From: CBDFGT01 sp965247225
Lineage (GTDB): Bacteria; Pseudomonadota; Alphaproteobacteria; Rhizobiales; Rhizobiaceae
Reading direction: 5' to 3'
Length of the DNA stretch: 64,000 nucleotides
Assembly (NCBI GenBank): GCA_965247225.1
Contig: CBDFGT010000019.1
Location: 62,001 to 126,000, forward strand
The stretch's first letter is position 1. Every line of letters starts with the position of its first letter. Below, piece after piece: positions 6,666 through 17,889 of this stretch. The notes beneath the pieces were generated by a model. It saw nothing but the letters and a program-made list of their open reading frames with translations. It had not been told where the DNA came from and did no database searches. Made by a program: the position numbers and the translations under genes.

Positions 6666-7937
6666 CTACATCCGCAAATGCCGCGATTGTCGGCGGCGAG
6701 GCGTATAGTCAGGATGATTGTCTGCGGTTTGCCTGAATGCCTCCGAAACCGACAATTCACGATAAAGTCGCGTGACCTCGTATGTATGAATGCGCCTTGC
6801 GGCCTTTATCTCCTGTTGCAACCGCTGGCGTTCTTCAAGCTGGCGTTCTATGAAAGCCTGTTTCTCCCGTGCATCGCGTTGGGCGGCGTCGGCAGTTTCT
6901 CGCTCGTTCTGATCCCGTAGTTTCGTATGCTTGCCTGTCACACGGTCCCACAGGCCGCGAAGGCCTTTGTTGAACCGTTCCCGCCGCTCGATGGCTTCCG
7001 TCGTCCAGCGTTCATCCTGCGCAGTTTGCAGTTCCTTCCGCGCCGTGCGGTGACGTTCCACCATCGCCAGCCGTTTCGCCTCAATCGCCTGTGCCGCTTT
7101 GGTAAATTCTTCCGTGACGGTTCCGGCAAAGCCTTTCAGCTTGTCGCGCACCATACGGGCGGTTTTCGCCTGTGTTTCTTCAACGGATGGCAAGGCGGCA
7201 ATATCGCCCATGCGCTGAACGACATCCTTTGATTTTAAGTTGGTCCATCGCGCCACGGCATAAACTTCGCCGTGGGCATCGACGGCAACCACGGCGCGGC
7301 GATCACCACGGGCAAGGAAATAGCCGCGCTGTTCCATGGCCTGCTGAAACGCCTTGGCCGAATCCGACGAGGCCCAGCATTGCTGGAACAGTTCCTTGAT
7401 GGCGCGGGGGTCTTGTCCCGTTCGCTTCGCCTGAAACCATTCCTTCTGATTGAAGTTCAGCGGATTGCGTAAGGCACTGTCCACCATGCCTTCCGGCATC
7501 TTCCAGCCATGTTCGATATAAAGCTGGCGGGAGACATCCATGAGCTTCAGTTTCGTTTGCGCCAGATTGATAGCCGTCATGGTGTCGGCATTGATGCGGG
7601 ACCACACACAATGGGCGTGGCGGCGTCCTTCCTTCTCGTGGAAGACAAGAACGCGGGGCTGGCCCGACAGGCCAAGCTTTTCCTCGATCCGGTTGGCGAC
7701 ATCCTCGAACACGTTCACAGGAACGCTTTCGCCTTGGGGTGGATTGAGCGACAGGCTGTAGAGAAATTGCTGGCACTTCGTGCCGCGACTGATGGCGTAG
7801 GCTTCTTTAAACGCACCGGACACAGTGTCAGAAGCGAAGCCGCGTATCTCGTGAACTTCGATATGTTCGTTTTCCGGTTTCATCAAATGGCGGGCCAGAT
7901 CGTCATGGCCCGCCCGCTGGCTCCCATTCAGGATCAT
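6666..7937 (-). CDS. Relaxase/mobilization nuclease (MobA/VirD2-like)
   Basis: The 423-residue product is a conjugative relaxase. The N-terminal 160 residues hold the nuclease domain with the metal-binding histidines in EGRRHAHCVWSRI, the pattern HxHxxWxR of MOB-P-like relaxases. An upstream segment (SRGTKCQQFLYSLSLNPP) fits the first strands of the fold. The C-terminal 200 residues are a long charged coiled coil (ERREQRF-like, RQLEERQRLQQEIKAAR). Relaxases nick oriT and lead the transferred strand. The start overlaps the end of the MobC-like gene by four bases, so the two form an operon reading leftward. No type IV secretion genes are in the window, so transfer would need a helper. Confidence 0.9.
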   Translation of the reverse strand: MILNGSQRAGHDDLARHLMKPENEHIEVHEIRGFASDTVSGAFKEAYAISRGTKCQQFLYSLSLNPPQGESVPVNVFEDVANRIEEKLGLSGQPRVLVFHEKEGRRHAHCVWSRINADTMTAINLAQTKLKLMDVSRQLYIEHGWKMPEGMVDSALRNPLNFNQKEWFQAKRTGQDPRAIKELFQQCWASSDSAKAFQQAMEQRGYFLARGDRRAVVAVDAHGEVYAVARWTNLKSKDVVQRMGDIAALPSVEETQAKTARMVRDKLKGFAGTVTEEFTKAAQAIEAKRLAMVERHRTARKELQTAQDERWTTEAIERRERFNKGLRGLWDRVTGKHTKLRDQNERETADAAQRDAREKQAFIERQLEERQRLQQEIKAARRIHTYEVTRLYRELSVSEAFRQTADNHPDYTPRRRQSRHLRM

Positions 7938-8344
7938 GGATGATTGTCCCCCACCAAGCCGAGGGCGCGGATCAGGTCTTGCCGCATGGCGGCGACATCG
8001 GCGCAGGCCGAGACAATCTCGCTTTCGGTTTCCGGCGTCACGGGCAAGGCCCCGATATTTACGGCCTTGGCAAGCTGGTTGAGATTGTTGGCAAGGCGGG
8101 ATTGGCCCAATTGGGCTAGAACACGCGCCAATGCCGTATCATCGGTGAGCGGGTTTCTGGATTGCCGCCGTTTCGTGACCCTCTCGTCCACAAGGACATT
8201 ACGGATGAATGCACCGAGGGGAACACGTCCGGCGCGTTCCAGCAACAGCCGCTTTTCTGCGTCGGTCAGGCGCAGGCAGAAATTTTTGGTTTCGGGGCGG
8301 CGTCTGTTCGGCTTCGCCCCCTCAAGTTCTGAAAAATTCTCCAT
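7934..8344 (-). CDS. MobC-like relaxosome accessory protein
   Basis: The 136-residue product has the features of plasmid mobilization MobC proteins: a ribbon-helix-helix-like start (KNFCLRLTDAEKRLLLERAG with PLGAFIRNVLVDE) and the family's characteristic C-terminal part (LARVLAQLGQSRLANNLNQLAKAVNIGALPVT) followed by an acidic helix. MobC proteins bind oriT and help the relaxase nick. The gene directly precedes the relaxase with a four-base overlap. The oriT would be expected in the non-coding DNA just upstream, from 8345 on. Confidence 0.85.
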   Translation of the reverse strand: MENFSELEGAKPNRRRPETKNFCLRLTDAEKRLLLERAGRVPLGAFIRNVLVDERVTKRRQSRNPLTDDTALARVLAQLGQSRLANNLNQLAKAVNIGALPVTPETESEIVSACADVAAMRQDLIRALGLVGDNHP

Positions 8345-8736
8345 GACCGCACCCTCACAAAGAGGGCGGGGCTGGCCGCGCCAGCGAAGTATCCTTTAAA
8401 ACTTGCTCCCAATGGGCCAGTTCTGTGAAAATCTGGTTCGACGCTTCACCGGAGAAGCGCACCAGTGAAATATATGAAATCCTTTTATGACATGCGTTCT
8501 ATTCGTTCGACGTTTTGTTGTGATCACGTTATGATTGTACAATCAAGGTCTTGCTAAAATTGCTGGCCGACAATGCAACGACGGTTGTTCGGTCTGCATC
8601 ATATCTGCAGTGGCAGATTGTTGTCCCAAACGATTGAAATAAACAGACCGCACTTTGGGAGCTGGATCTGCGCACAGAATCAAAGCAGCATTCCTGACAC
8701 AATATTACGCCCTTGTGTTGGCAAACTGTGATGCTG
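8345..8736. other. Non-coding stretch with candidate oriT and probable element boundary
   Basis: The 390 bases between the MobC-like start and the TauE/SafE gene contain no supported gene. Near the mob operon lies the inverted repeat GCTGGC-CGC-GCCAGC at 8371-8385, a plausible relaxosome site. From about 8460 the DNA is AT-rich. The shift to chromosomal genes at 8737 suggests that the right end of the mobile element lies inside this stretch; I found no tRNA, integrase or obvious direct repeat to define it. Confidence 0.45.
8371..8385. repeat. Short inverted repeat, candidate oriT component
   Basis: GCTGGC at 8371-8376 and GCCAGC at 8380-8385 are exact reverse complements around CGC, 27 bases upstream of the MobC-like gene. 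oriT regions of mobilizable elements commonly carry such a hairpin next to the nick site, but no nick sequence was identified. Confidence 0.35.
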
Positions 8737-9444
8737 TTATTGCAGGCAGAGGTTTGCAAGTGTTTCAGCAGGATAAAGTCCGCCGGCAAGGCCCGCCATG
8801 GCAAGGGTTGCGCCCAGCACAAGGCGGATGCGTTTTTTGCCGGCGGGATCAAGGCTGGAGACAGATGCAAGGCCAAAGGCTGTCAGGGCGACAGACGGGA
8901 TTGTGGCAAGACCGAATGCGGCCATAAACGCGGCTCCGCCAAGGACGGAACCCGTGAACATTGCCGTCATGAGGCCATTATAGACCATGGCACAGGGGGC
9001 AAGGCCCAGGCTCATCCCCAGCATGAAGGATACCGGGTGCGCTGACCCCGTTCCGGGCTTCAGGCGCAGCCGGGCGAGCATGGACTGCACCGGACGATCA
9101 AAACCCGCCACGGCAGGCAGAAGCCCGGCGATGGACAGGCCCGACAGGACCAGCGCCAGGGCTGAGGCGATGCGAAGGACGGGTTGCGCCCCGGCAAGCG
9201 AAAGAAGCGTGGAAAAGCTTTCGCCGGCAAGCCCGACAGCAGCGCCGGCAAGCATATAGGTCGTTGCCCGGCCAAGCTGTGTGCTGATGAGGGTTGCCGC
9301 CCGCGCCGCCGGAGTGGATCCGGGCCCCGATGTGGCCAGCAGCATGGATGTGGCAATACCGCCGCACTGGCCGGCGCAGTGCAGGCTGCTGGCCAGTCCC
9401 ATCAGCAGTCCGCTCATGGTCACGATCATGATACCGTCACTCAT
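8737..9444 (-). CDS. TauE/SafE-type (UreH-like) integral membrane protein
   Basis: The 235-residue product is an integral membrane protein with about six hydrophobic segments. The N-terminus carries GLLMGLASSLHCAGQCGG, the signature of the PF13386 group (heavy-metal/cytochrome-biogenesis related TauE/SafE-like proteins), and the mirrored LGMSLGLAPCAMVYNGL appears in the second half. Members are linked to metal or sulfite export or cytochrome oxidase assembly; the substrate cannot be read here. GGAG stands eight bases before the ATG. It follows the copper amine oxidase gene on the same strand, separated by a hairpin; a copper link is tempting but unproven. Confidence 0.8.
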   Translation of the reverse strand: MSDGIMIVTMSGLLMGLASSLHCAGQCGGIATSMLLATSGPGSTPAARAATLISTQLGRATTYMLAGAAVGLAGESFSTLLSLAGAQPVLRIASALALVLSGLSIAGLLPAVAGFDRPVQSMLARLRLKPGTGSAHPVSFMLGMSLGLAPCAMVYNGLMTAMFTGSVLGGAAFMAAFGLATIPSVALTAFGLASVSSLDPAGKKRIRLVLGATLAMAGLAGGLYPAETLANLCLQ

Positions 9445-9471
9445 CTGGCTTTCTCCGGCCTGCGTGGAATA

Positions 9472-9498
9472 CCCGCAGCACCGGCATGGTGCGGCGGG
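9472..9498 (-). terminator. Hairpin downstream of the amine oxidase gene
   Basis: CCCGC-A-GCACC (9472-9482) pairs with GGTGC-G-GCGGG (9488-9498), with one mismatch and a five-base loop. It lies between the amine oxidase stop and the TauE/SafE start. It lacks a long T tract, so it may act as a partial terminator. Confidence 0.5.
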
Positions 9499-9513
9499 TC
9501 ACGCACTGGCATG

Positions 9514-11451
9514 TCAGGCGTTGCAACTGGCCTTGTTGACCACCGGCGGCAGGTTGATGGCAGGATTGCCATTGAAAAAACCCGATGGCATCAGCTTGAA
9601 ACCGGTGAACACGCAGGGCTGTACCGGAAAATCCTCCATGCGCACCGGATGATGCAGCCCGAACACATGCCAGAGCACAATGTCGGTATTCTCGATGGAC
9701 CGGTCTTTCTGGATAAAATCGGGCAGGCCGCCGGTTCCGTCGGAATGGTTCATGAATTCACCGGCCGGGAAACGCTCTTCCGGATCATAGGCCGTGACCC
9801 AGACATGGTTCTGCACAAAACCGGCGCGCTTTCCCGATGGTGAATCCGGATGCACAAACGGCGTGACGCAGTGATTGGCTTCGAGCTTGTAGCCAACGGG
9901 ACTGCCGACAATATTGGTCTTGTTGGGGTTGATCACTTTCCAGTAGCGCTGGGTATCGGCATTGGCGCGGCGCGCGGCCTGCAACTCGGTCTTCAGCACG
10001 GTCTTTTCTTCAAAGAAGGCATTGCCATAGGGGTTGGACGGTCCTTGCGGTTCTGCGTGGGTATTGCATTCCACAAAGGAATTGCCGTCTCCATCCACGG
10101 CCATTTCCAGCCTTGCACAAAGCAGATGCTGGTGGATCTGGCCCACGAGGCCCGGAAGCACCTCCGTGCCATACTTGCCGGGCTGTCCTGGCAGGCAGGC
10201 AACCGTATTGATAATGCCGGTGGCCTTCACCTCAAATTCAATCATGCCGTCAAGGAAGAGGTACCAGTACAGGCCATATTCATAATTGCCCACCGTGCAA
10301 ATGGTCGAGATCACCAGTTTTGCGCCGCGGCGAACTTCCGTGCGCTCTGTGCGGAAGTCCATATGCTTCCACAGCAGGCCGGAATCTTCCTCATGGATGC
10401 AGATGGCCTTTTCAATGGTCCAGGGTTCGCCGCTCATCGTGTTGAGTGTGACATCCAGATATTGGATCACGCCAAGGCAGTCGCAGCCAAGTTGCAGCGA
10501 GTTTGCCAGTTTGCCGATCCCATATTCGCCAATGTCGAAAACATGCTTGCGGGCATGGCCATTGTCAGGGCTGCCATAAGGCACCGCCATTTCGGCAATG
10601 GAGGCGCGGTGCACAATGTGTCTGCCATTGAATTTGAGATCATGCAACGTCAGCGCTTCACGTGCGTTGAAGCCGACAACCAGTGACCAGTTGCGCCATG
10701 TCAGCACATTGCCATCAAACCGGAAGTTGACACCTTCCGGCTGGACAACATCAATCGGCTTGGCCGCAGGCTGGAAAGCATCAAAAAACTGGCTTTCAAA
10801 ATTGGATTCCATCATCGGAATCGGCGTGATGCCGTAATCGTCAACCCGGATAACCTCCCGGGTGTTCAGATCCACGGCAGCGTTCAGGCCTTCAATCGGA
10901 TGGGCATAGAAGTTTTCGTTCTCGCGCAGGCGCAACCAGACAAAGACGTGGCAAAGATGGCGGCCCTCTTCCCCCGGAACCGAGAAATTGCCGGCAGACC
11001 AGGGATCAACACAGACCATCGACATGTCGGTAATGCCGCGCCTGGCGCAGGCCGCAATGAAATCCGGATTGGCGCGCACGATTTCTTCCACCACAAGAAA
11101 CTGTTCCAGCTGGATCATCGGACGTTTGCCGGGCAGGGTGGTGGAAGACAGGATGGTTTCGCTATCCAGGCACACAGTCATTTTCGTGACACTGACCTCG
11201 GCAGCATTGAACACGTTGACACGGGCCTTGCGGGCAATGCGCATCCCCGGTGCAAAATTGCGGATGACGGACTTTTCCGGTTCCAGCAGTTCTATGGTTT
11301 CAAATCGGGTCATCGTCCCATAGGGCGGATCTGACATGACGATAGATGCTGCGGTACGGATTTCATCCGGGGTCAGCGGCTGGAGAGGGTGGGTAACCAT
11401 TTCGGTCGCCGGAAGACCGGATGTGTTGGTTGAACAGCATGTTTCAAGCAT
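9514..11451 (-). CDS. Copper-containing amine oxidase
   Basis: The 645-residue product oxidises primary amines to aldehydes, ammonia and hydrogen peroxide using Cu(II) and topaquinone. The start at 11451 is set by AGGAG five bases upstream; the open frame runs further but has no protein-like sequence there. Visible catalytic features are the topaquinone precursor Tyr390 in TVGNYEYGLYW, the catalytic Asp306 in VFDIGEYGIG, copper ligands His440 and His442 in GQIHQHLLCARLEM, and a third His in DIVLWHVFGLHHP. The length matches the Arthrobacter-type enzymes (about 640), and there is no signal peptide, so it should be cytoplasmic, unlike periplasmic TynA. A permease gene lies upstream on the same strand. 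Confidence 0.93.
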   Translation of the reverse strand: MLETCCSTNTSGLPATEMVTHPLQPLTPDEIRTAASIVMSDPPYGTMTRFETIELLEPEKSVIRNFAPGMRIARKARVNVFNAAEVSVTKMTVCLDSETILSSTTLPGKRPMIQLEQFLVVEEIVRANPDFIAACARRGITDMSMVCVDPWSAGNFSVPGEEGRHLCHVFVWLRLRENENFYAHPIEGLNAAVDLNTREVIRVDDYGITPIPMMESNFESQFFDAFQPAAKPIDVVQPEGVNFRFDGNVLTWRNWSLVVGFNAREALTLHDLKFNGRHIVHRASIAEMAVPYGSPDNGHARKHVFDIGEYGIGKLANSLQLGCDCLGVIQYLDVTLNTMSGEPWTIEKAICIHEEDSGLLWKHMDFRTERTEVRRGAKLVISTICTVGNYEYGLYWYLFLDGMIEFEVKATGIINTVACLPGQPGKYGTEVLPGLVGQIHQHLLCARLEMAVDGDGNSFVECNTHAEPQGPSNPYGNAFFEEKTVLKTELQAARRANADTQRYWKVINPNKTNIVGSPVGYKLEANHCVTPFVHPDSPSGKRAGFVQNHVWVTAYDPEERFPAGEFMNHSDGTGGLPDFIQKDRSIENTDIVLWHVFGLHHPVRMEDFPVQPCVFTGFKLMPSGFFNGNPAINLPPVVNKASCNA

Positions 11452-11506
11452 GGTAACTCCTGATACGGTTGGAAGCGATTGCGTTCTGGTGCAAAAGGGG
11501 GAGGCC

Positions 11507-11530
11507 GGGCCGCGTGACCGCACGCGGCCC
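11507..11530 (-). terminator. Perfect 9-bp hairpin between permease and amine oxidase genes
   Basis: GGGCCGCGT at 11507-11515 and ACGCGGCCC at 11522-11530 are exact reverse complements around six bases. On the transcribed minus strand it follows the permease stop and precedes the oxidase. With only a later CCCCCTTTT tract it may be a partial terminator or mRNA-stabilising hairpin within the operon. Confidence 0.55.
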
Positions 11531-11560
11531 TGAACTGTCAAGGTGCAGGAAAACCGGGTA

Positions 11561-12997
11561 TCAGGCGAACGCCTTGCCGAGATTTTCGTAGACCGCGGGC
11601 CGGCTGGATTTGATCCAGCAGGCAAAACCGAAGCCTGAAGCCCCAAGCGCAACGAGCATGACCGGGAACATCTGCACAAACATGGACTCCGAACCCGAGA
11701 CCAGCGAGATATTGGCAATCATCATCACAAGGCATGCGCCCAGTCCGGCAACAGAGATCAGGGGTGCAACAAGGCGGCTCCAGGCTGAAACACCGCGCGG
11801 ATCTTTCGTGAAGAACACGATCACGGCCAGGCAGACCAGAACCTGAAGCATAAGGATGCCGACAGAAGCAAAGGCACCCATCCATGCAAAGACCACAGCA
11901 TAGGGATCCTGTCCGGTTGCGGCAAACAGGACAATCAAAGCCAGGGTGAAGCAGGTTTGAACCATTCCTGCCATATAAGGCGACTTGTAGACGTCATGGG
12001 TGCGGCCAAATCCGCTCCAGGCCAGTTTTTCACGACCGATGGCGAAGAGGTAGCGATTGATCGTGTTGTGAAAGGACAGGCAGCAGGCAAACATGCTTGT
12101 GACCAGCAAAAGGTTCATCACAACGCCTGCTCCGTTGCCGAGCAAGGTCTGGACAGCCGTCAGATAGAGGGTTGCCGTATTGGCGGCTGCCGCCTCGGCC
12201 ACTTTGGAAGGCCCGTAGAACATCGCCAGGCACCAGGTCACAAAGGCATAGAACACGGCAATGATAATCACGGAAATATAGGTTGCCCTGGGAATGGTCT
12301 TTTTGGGATCGCGCGCTTCCTCGCCGAATATCGCTGTTGCCTCAAAGCCGATAAAGGAGGCAACAACGAAAACAAGCGCAACACCAAGGCCGGGTGTCGC
12401 AACGGCCTCGGGACCGAAACCGGAAATCGAAATGCCTTCCGGCCCGCCGCCGGACAGCAGAACGGCAACGCCCATGAACAGGAGGATAATGATCTCGGCA
12501 ATCATGCAGATGCCCAGAACCTTTCCGGAAAACTCGATATTGCGCGTGCCGCAGAGATGGACCACTGCGACAAGGCCCAGCGCAAAGATCCACCACGCAA
12601 CATCCGGTCCGCCGGCGGATTTCACCATGTCATTGAGGAAGAACCCGAACAGCCCGTAAACGGCAATGGCTATGGTATAATAGGTTGCAAGAGCGATGAA
12701 GGCACCGGCAACCCCTGTCGGGCGACCGAGGCCGGAGGCAATGTAGGGGTAAAAGCCACCGGCGCTGCCGACGAATTTGTTCATGGTGGTAAAGCCTACA
12801 CTGAAGAAAAGATAGAGAATGCCAACCAGCAAATAGGTTGCCGGTACACCTGCACCATTGCCGAAAGCAAATGCGGCTGGAGACGAGCCGACAACGGCTG
12901 TGAGCGGTGATGCGGCCGCGACCACGAAAAACACCACATGCGAAACACCTATGGCATCCTTCTTCAGTTCATTGCTGCCTTGTACGATTGCAGACAT
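11561..12997 (-). CDS. APC-family amino acid/amine permease
   Basis: The 478-residue product has about twelve hydrophobic segments and the APC superfamily start: KKDAIGVSHVVFFVVAAASPLTAVVG, then GFYPYIASGLGRP and FIGFEATAIFGEEARDPKKTIPRAT, the hallmark loop after TM6. Such permeases import amino acids or amines by proton symport. The gene is directly upstream of the copper amine oxidase on the same strand and divergent from an AraC-type regulator, so amine uptake followed by oxidative deamination is the likely job. The start has GGGGCTC about four bases upstream. Confidence 0.88.
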   Translation of the reverse strand: MSAIVQGSNELKKDAIGVSHVVFFVVAAASPLTAVVGSSPAAFAFGNGAGVPATYLLVGILYLFFSVGFTTMNKFVGSAGGFYPYIASGLGRPTGVAGAFIALATYYTIAIAVYGLFGFFLNDMVKSAGGPDVAWWIFALGLVAVVHLCGTRNIEFSGKVLGICMIAEIIILLFMGVAVLLSGGGPEGISISGFGPEAVATPGLGVALVFVVASFIGFEATAIFGEEARDPKKTIPRATYISVIIIAVFYAFVTWCLAMFYGPSKVAEAAAANTATLYLTAVQTLLGNGAGVVMNLLLVTSMFACCLSFHNTINRYLFAIGREKLAWSGFGRTHDVYKSPYMAGMVQTCFTLALIVLFAATGQDPYAVVFAWMGAFASVGILMLQVLVCLAVIVFFTKDPRGVSAWSRLVAPLISVAGLGACLVMMIANISLVSGSESMFVQMFPVMLVALGASGFGFACWIKSSRPAVYENLGKAFA

Positions 12998-13055
12998 AGT
13001 GAGCCCCTTTTATAATTTGGATTTTCCAATTTTATTCAAAAGTCTCCTGCAGCGA

Positions 13056-13073
13056 ATGTATTGTTCAATACAT
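13056..13073. promoter_or_regulatory. 18-bp perfect palindrome in the divergent promoter region
   Basis: ATGTATTG-TT-CAATACAT reads the same on both strands. It is about 60 bases upstream of the permease ATG and about 190 bases upstream of the AraC-type gene. It is a good candidate operator for control of the amine genes, although AraC proteins more often use direct repeats. Confidence 0.5.
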
Positions 13074-13264
13074 GCACCGTTTGCTACCGCTGTTGATGTA
13101 ACTCCCTGGTAAATATTCGTTTTTTTATATGTCCTTGATCCTAGTCAATCATTATGGCGATGTAATTGACATTGCGTGCCAAAATGAATCCTGCCTGTGC
13201 ATCCGCGCTGCCGGATGGCTTGCCCTTCATCTGGCACAGAACTTGCTGCTACCGATTCTCAAAC

Positions 13265-14359
13265 ATGTTCAAAAAGGGGCAGCGTGCCGTGGAATCCTCT
13301 GGCGTGATTGTAAGCTCGGTGATCGAAGGTGTTCTTGCCAATATCGATCTGCGTGGCATGGACGCGGGTGAAATTTCCGCCCGTGTCGGCATTGCGGGGG
13401 AAACACTTTTTGCGCCATCCGAATTTATGCCCATTGCCACATTCACATCGATCCTGGAGCTGGCGTCAGAGTTAAAAAATGATCCCGTTCTCGGGGTGAA
13501 GCTTGGAAAGTCTTTTGATGTCAAAAACATGGGGCCAGTGTCGGACCTGTTCCTGTCTGCGCCGACACTGGCTGTGGCGATGGAGAAATTCATCCGGTAT
13601 TTTTCCACGCTGCAGAGCAATACCAGCGTGTCCTTCGCCGCTGAAAATGACTGTGCCCGCTTCACCTATGCCATTACCGACCATTCCGTGCGTTACCGTG
13701 TACAGGATGCCAATTTCACGCTCGCCGTGTTCAGCAGGCTGATCCGCGAACTGGCGGGACCAGCCTGGGCTCCGCTCAGCGTAGACTTTGCACACGGACA
13801 CGGCACGAATCTGGCGCTTTATCAGTCACATTTTTCCTGCCCGCTGCGTTTCGGGCGTCGGGAAAACGGAATCGTGTTCTCGGCAAGAGACCTGGAATCA
13901 CCGTTGCCAACCAGCGATCACGCCCGGCATTTGAAAATCGAGGCCCGGCTGCATGAAGCAATGTCGAAGAGAAATGAACATCTGGATATCGTCACCAGTA
14001 TCAAGGCATGGATGACTGAGGCACTCTGCAAGCACGCGCCGATCGATATTGACGATGCAGCCAGTGATTTTGGCATGAGTGTGCGCAGTTTCCAGCGCAA
14101 GCTCTCCGAAAACGGGCTGAATTTTGCCGAGTTGCGCATGCTGGTCCGCACGGAAATTGCCAAAAGTCTGCTGGAACAGACCGGTTTGAGCATTCCTGAT
14201 ATTGCCTGGCATCTGGGATACAGCGAACTCAGCGCATTCTGCCGTGGTTTCAAGAATGTGACGGGCGAGACACCGGCACGCTACCGGGATTTGCGACAGG
14301 CAATACCGGCGCATGACCGGCTGGAACGAAACCTGTGGCTCGTAACAGCCAGCAGATAG
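13265..14359 (+). CDS. AraC-family transcriptional regulator
   Basis: The 364-residue product has an N-terminal effector domain of the arabinose-binding-like type (PF12625): SSVIEGVLANIDLRGMDAGEISARVGI and later MGPVSDLFLSAPTLAVAMEKFIRYFS. The C-terminal double helix-turn-helix includes DDAASDFGMSVRSFQRKLSE and IPDIAWHLGYSELSAFCRGFKNVTGETPARYR, a clear AraC signature. The ATG at 13265 was taken because the domain begins just after it; ATG 13184 is possible. It is transcribed away from the permease-amine oxidase pair and probably activates it in response to an amine. Confidence 0.88.
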   Translation: MFKKGQRAVESSGVIVSSVIEGVLANIDLRGMDAGEISARVGIAGETLFAPSEFMPIATFTSILELASELKNDPVLGVKLGKSFDVKNMGPVSDLFLSAPTLAVAMEKFIRYFSTLQSNTSVSFAAENDCARFTYAITDHSVRYRVQDANFTLAVFSRLIRELAGPAWAPLSVDFAHGHGTNLALYQSHFSCPLRFGRRENGIVFSARDLESPLPTSDHARHLKIEARLHEAMSKRNEHLDIVTSIKAWMTEALCKHAPIDIDDAASDFGMSVRSFQRKLSENGLNFAELRMLVRTEIAKSLLEQTGLSIPDIAWHLGYSELSAFCRGFKNVTGETPARYRDLRQAIPAHDRLERNLWLVTASR

Positions 14360-14459
14360 TCCGGTCCCGTCAACGCCATGACAGGCCAGCCAAACGGAAT
14401 GTTGCCTTTTTGTACTCGCGCCCCTTTTCTTTTCTCCGGACTCCCGCCATATTCGCCGC

Positions 14460-17240
<2,781 letters not shown>

Positions 17241-17360
17241 GAATAACAAAACAGACTATCATATTCGCGTCAACAAAATCGGCCAAAGACATGTTTCAGG
17301 CTTTTGCAAACACGCCAGTGCTGAATTTTACAAAAGACACGAAGTGACGGGGTCGATGCC

Positions 17361-17777
17361 GTGACCGGTGACGCGGCAGCCAGCAGCGACGAGGAATTGC
17401 TGCACTGTCTCAATGACCGCCTTCTATTTGCAGCATTCGACGAAAAGCATGTGCCCGTTGGTTATGGCGGCGCCTATATTGACGAAAACATGCTTCATAT
17501 CGGCGAACTGGACGTGCATCCAGAAAGGCAAAGACGGGGCATTGGGCGCATGTTAGTGACAACCCTGCTGGAGGAAGGGCGGACCAGAAAACTGGAAGGA
17601 TCCACCCTGACGACGGATCGCTTTGCGCCCTTCAACGCGCCTTTCTATTCATCACTGGGTTTCCGTATCGTCGAAAGCGACGCATGTCCGGAACGTTTGC
17701 AGCGCATTCTCGCGGCAGAGCAGGCAAAGGGTCTGGAGCCTCGGCGGCGTGTTGCAATGCAGCTCGTTTTTGGATGA
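17361..17777 (+). CDS. GNAT-family N-acetyltransferase, possibly frameshifted at the 5' end
   Basis: From the GTG at 17361 the 138-residue product has the acetyl-CoA-binding GNAT core ELDVHPERQRRGIGRMLVTTLLEEGR and the closing motif FNAPFYSSLGFRIV. Family members usually begin with a beta strand and helix that are missing here. A stretch resembling them (YHIRVNKIGQRHV and KHASAEFYKRH) occurs just upstream in a different frame (about 17262-17364), overlapping by four bases. A one-base indel near 17360 would join them. Substrate unknown. It follows uvrB in the same direction. Confidence 0.7.
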   Translation: MTGDAAASSDEELLHCLNDRLLFAAFDEKHVPVGYGGAYIDENMLHIGELDVHPERQRRGIGRMLVTTLLEEGRTRKLEGSTLTTDRFAPFNAPFYSSLGFRIVESDACPERLQRILAAEQAKGLEPRRRVAMQLVFG

Positions 17778-17824
17778 TGGGCTGCAGTGATATCGCCCCT
17801 GTCCGGCAAAAACCCAACAATTTT

Positions 17825-17860
17825 CTTATGGAGGGCGATGATCTTATGGAGGGCGATGAT
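17825..17860. repeat. 18-bp perfect tandem duplication
   Basis: CTTATGGAGGGCGATGAT occurs at 17825-17842 and again at 17843-17860. It lies in the gap between the convergent GNAT and DUF982 genes. Each copy holds GGAGG and an ATG, but no credible gene follows. Confidence 0.85.
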
Positions 17861-17889
17861 ATTGCCAGACGTGCGGTGCACATCAGGAT

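Noticed and set aside
8529..8876. Minus-strand frame of 115 codons between the mob genes and the TauE/SafE gene
   Set aside because: The product is Cys- and Ser-rich without any domain, overlaps the end of the TauE/SafE gene in another frame and has no ribosome binding site.
9850..10686. Plus-strand frame of 278 codons opposite the amine oxidase
   Set aside because: It is the antisense shadow of a well-supported copper amine oxidase gene; its translation has no family features.
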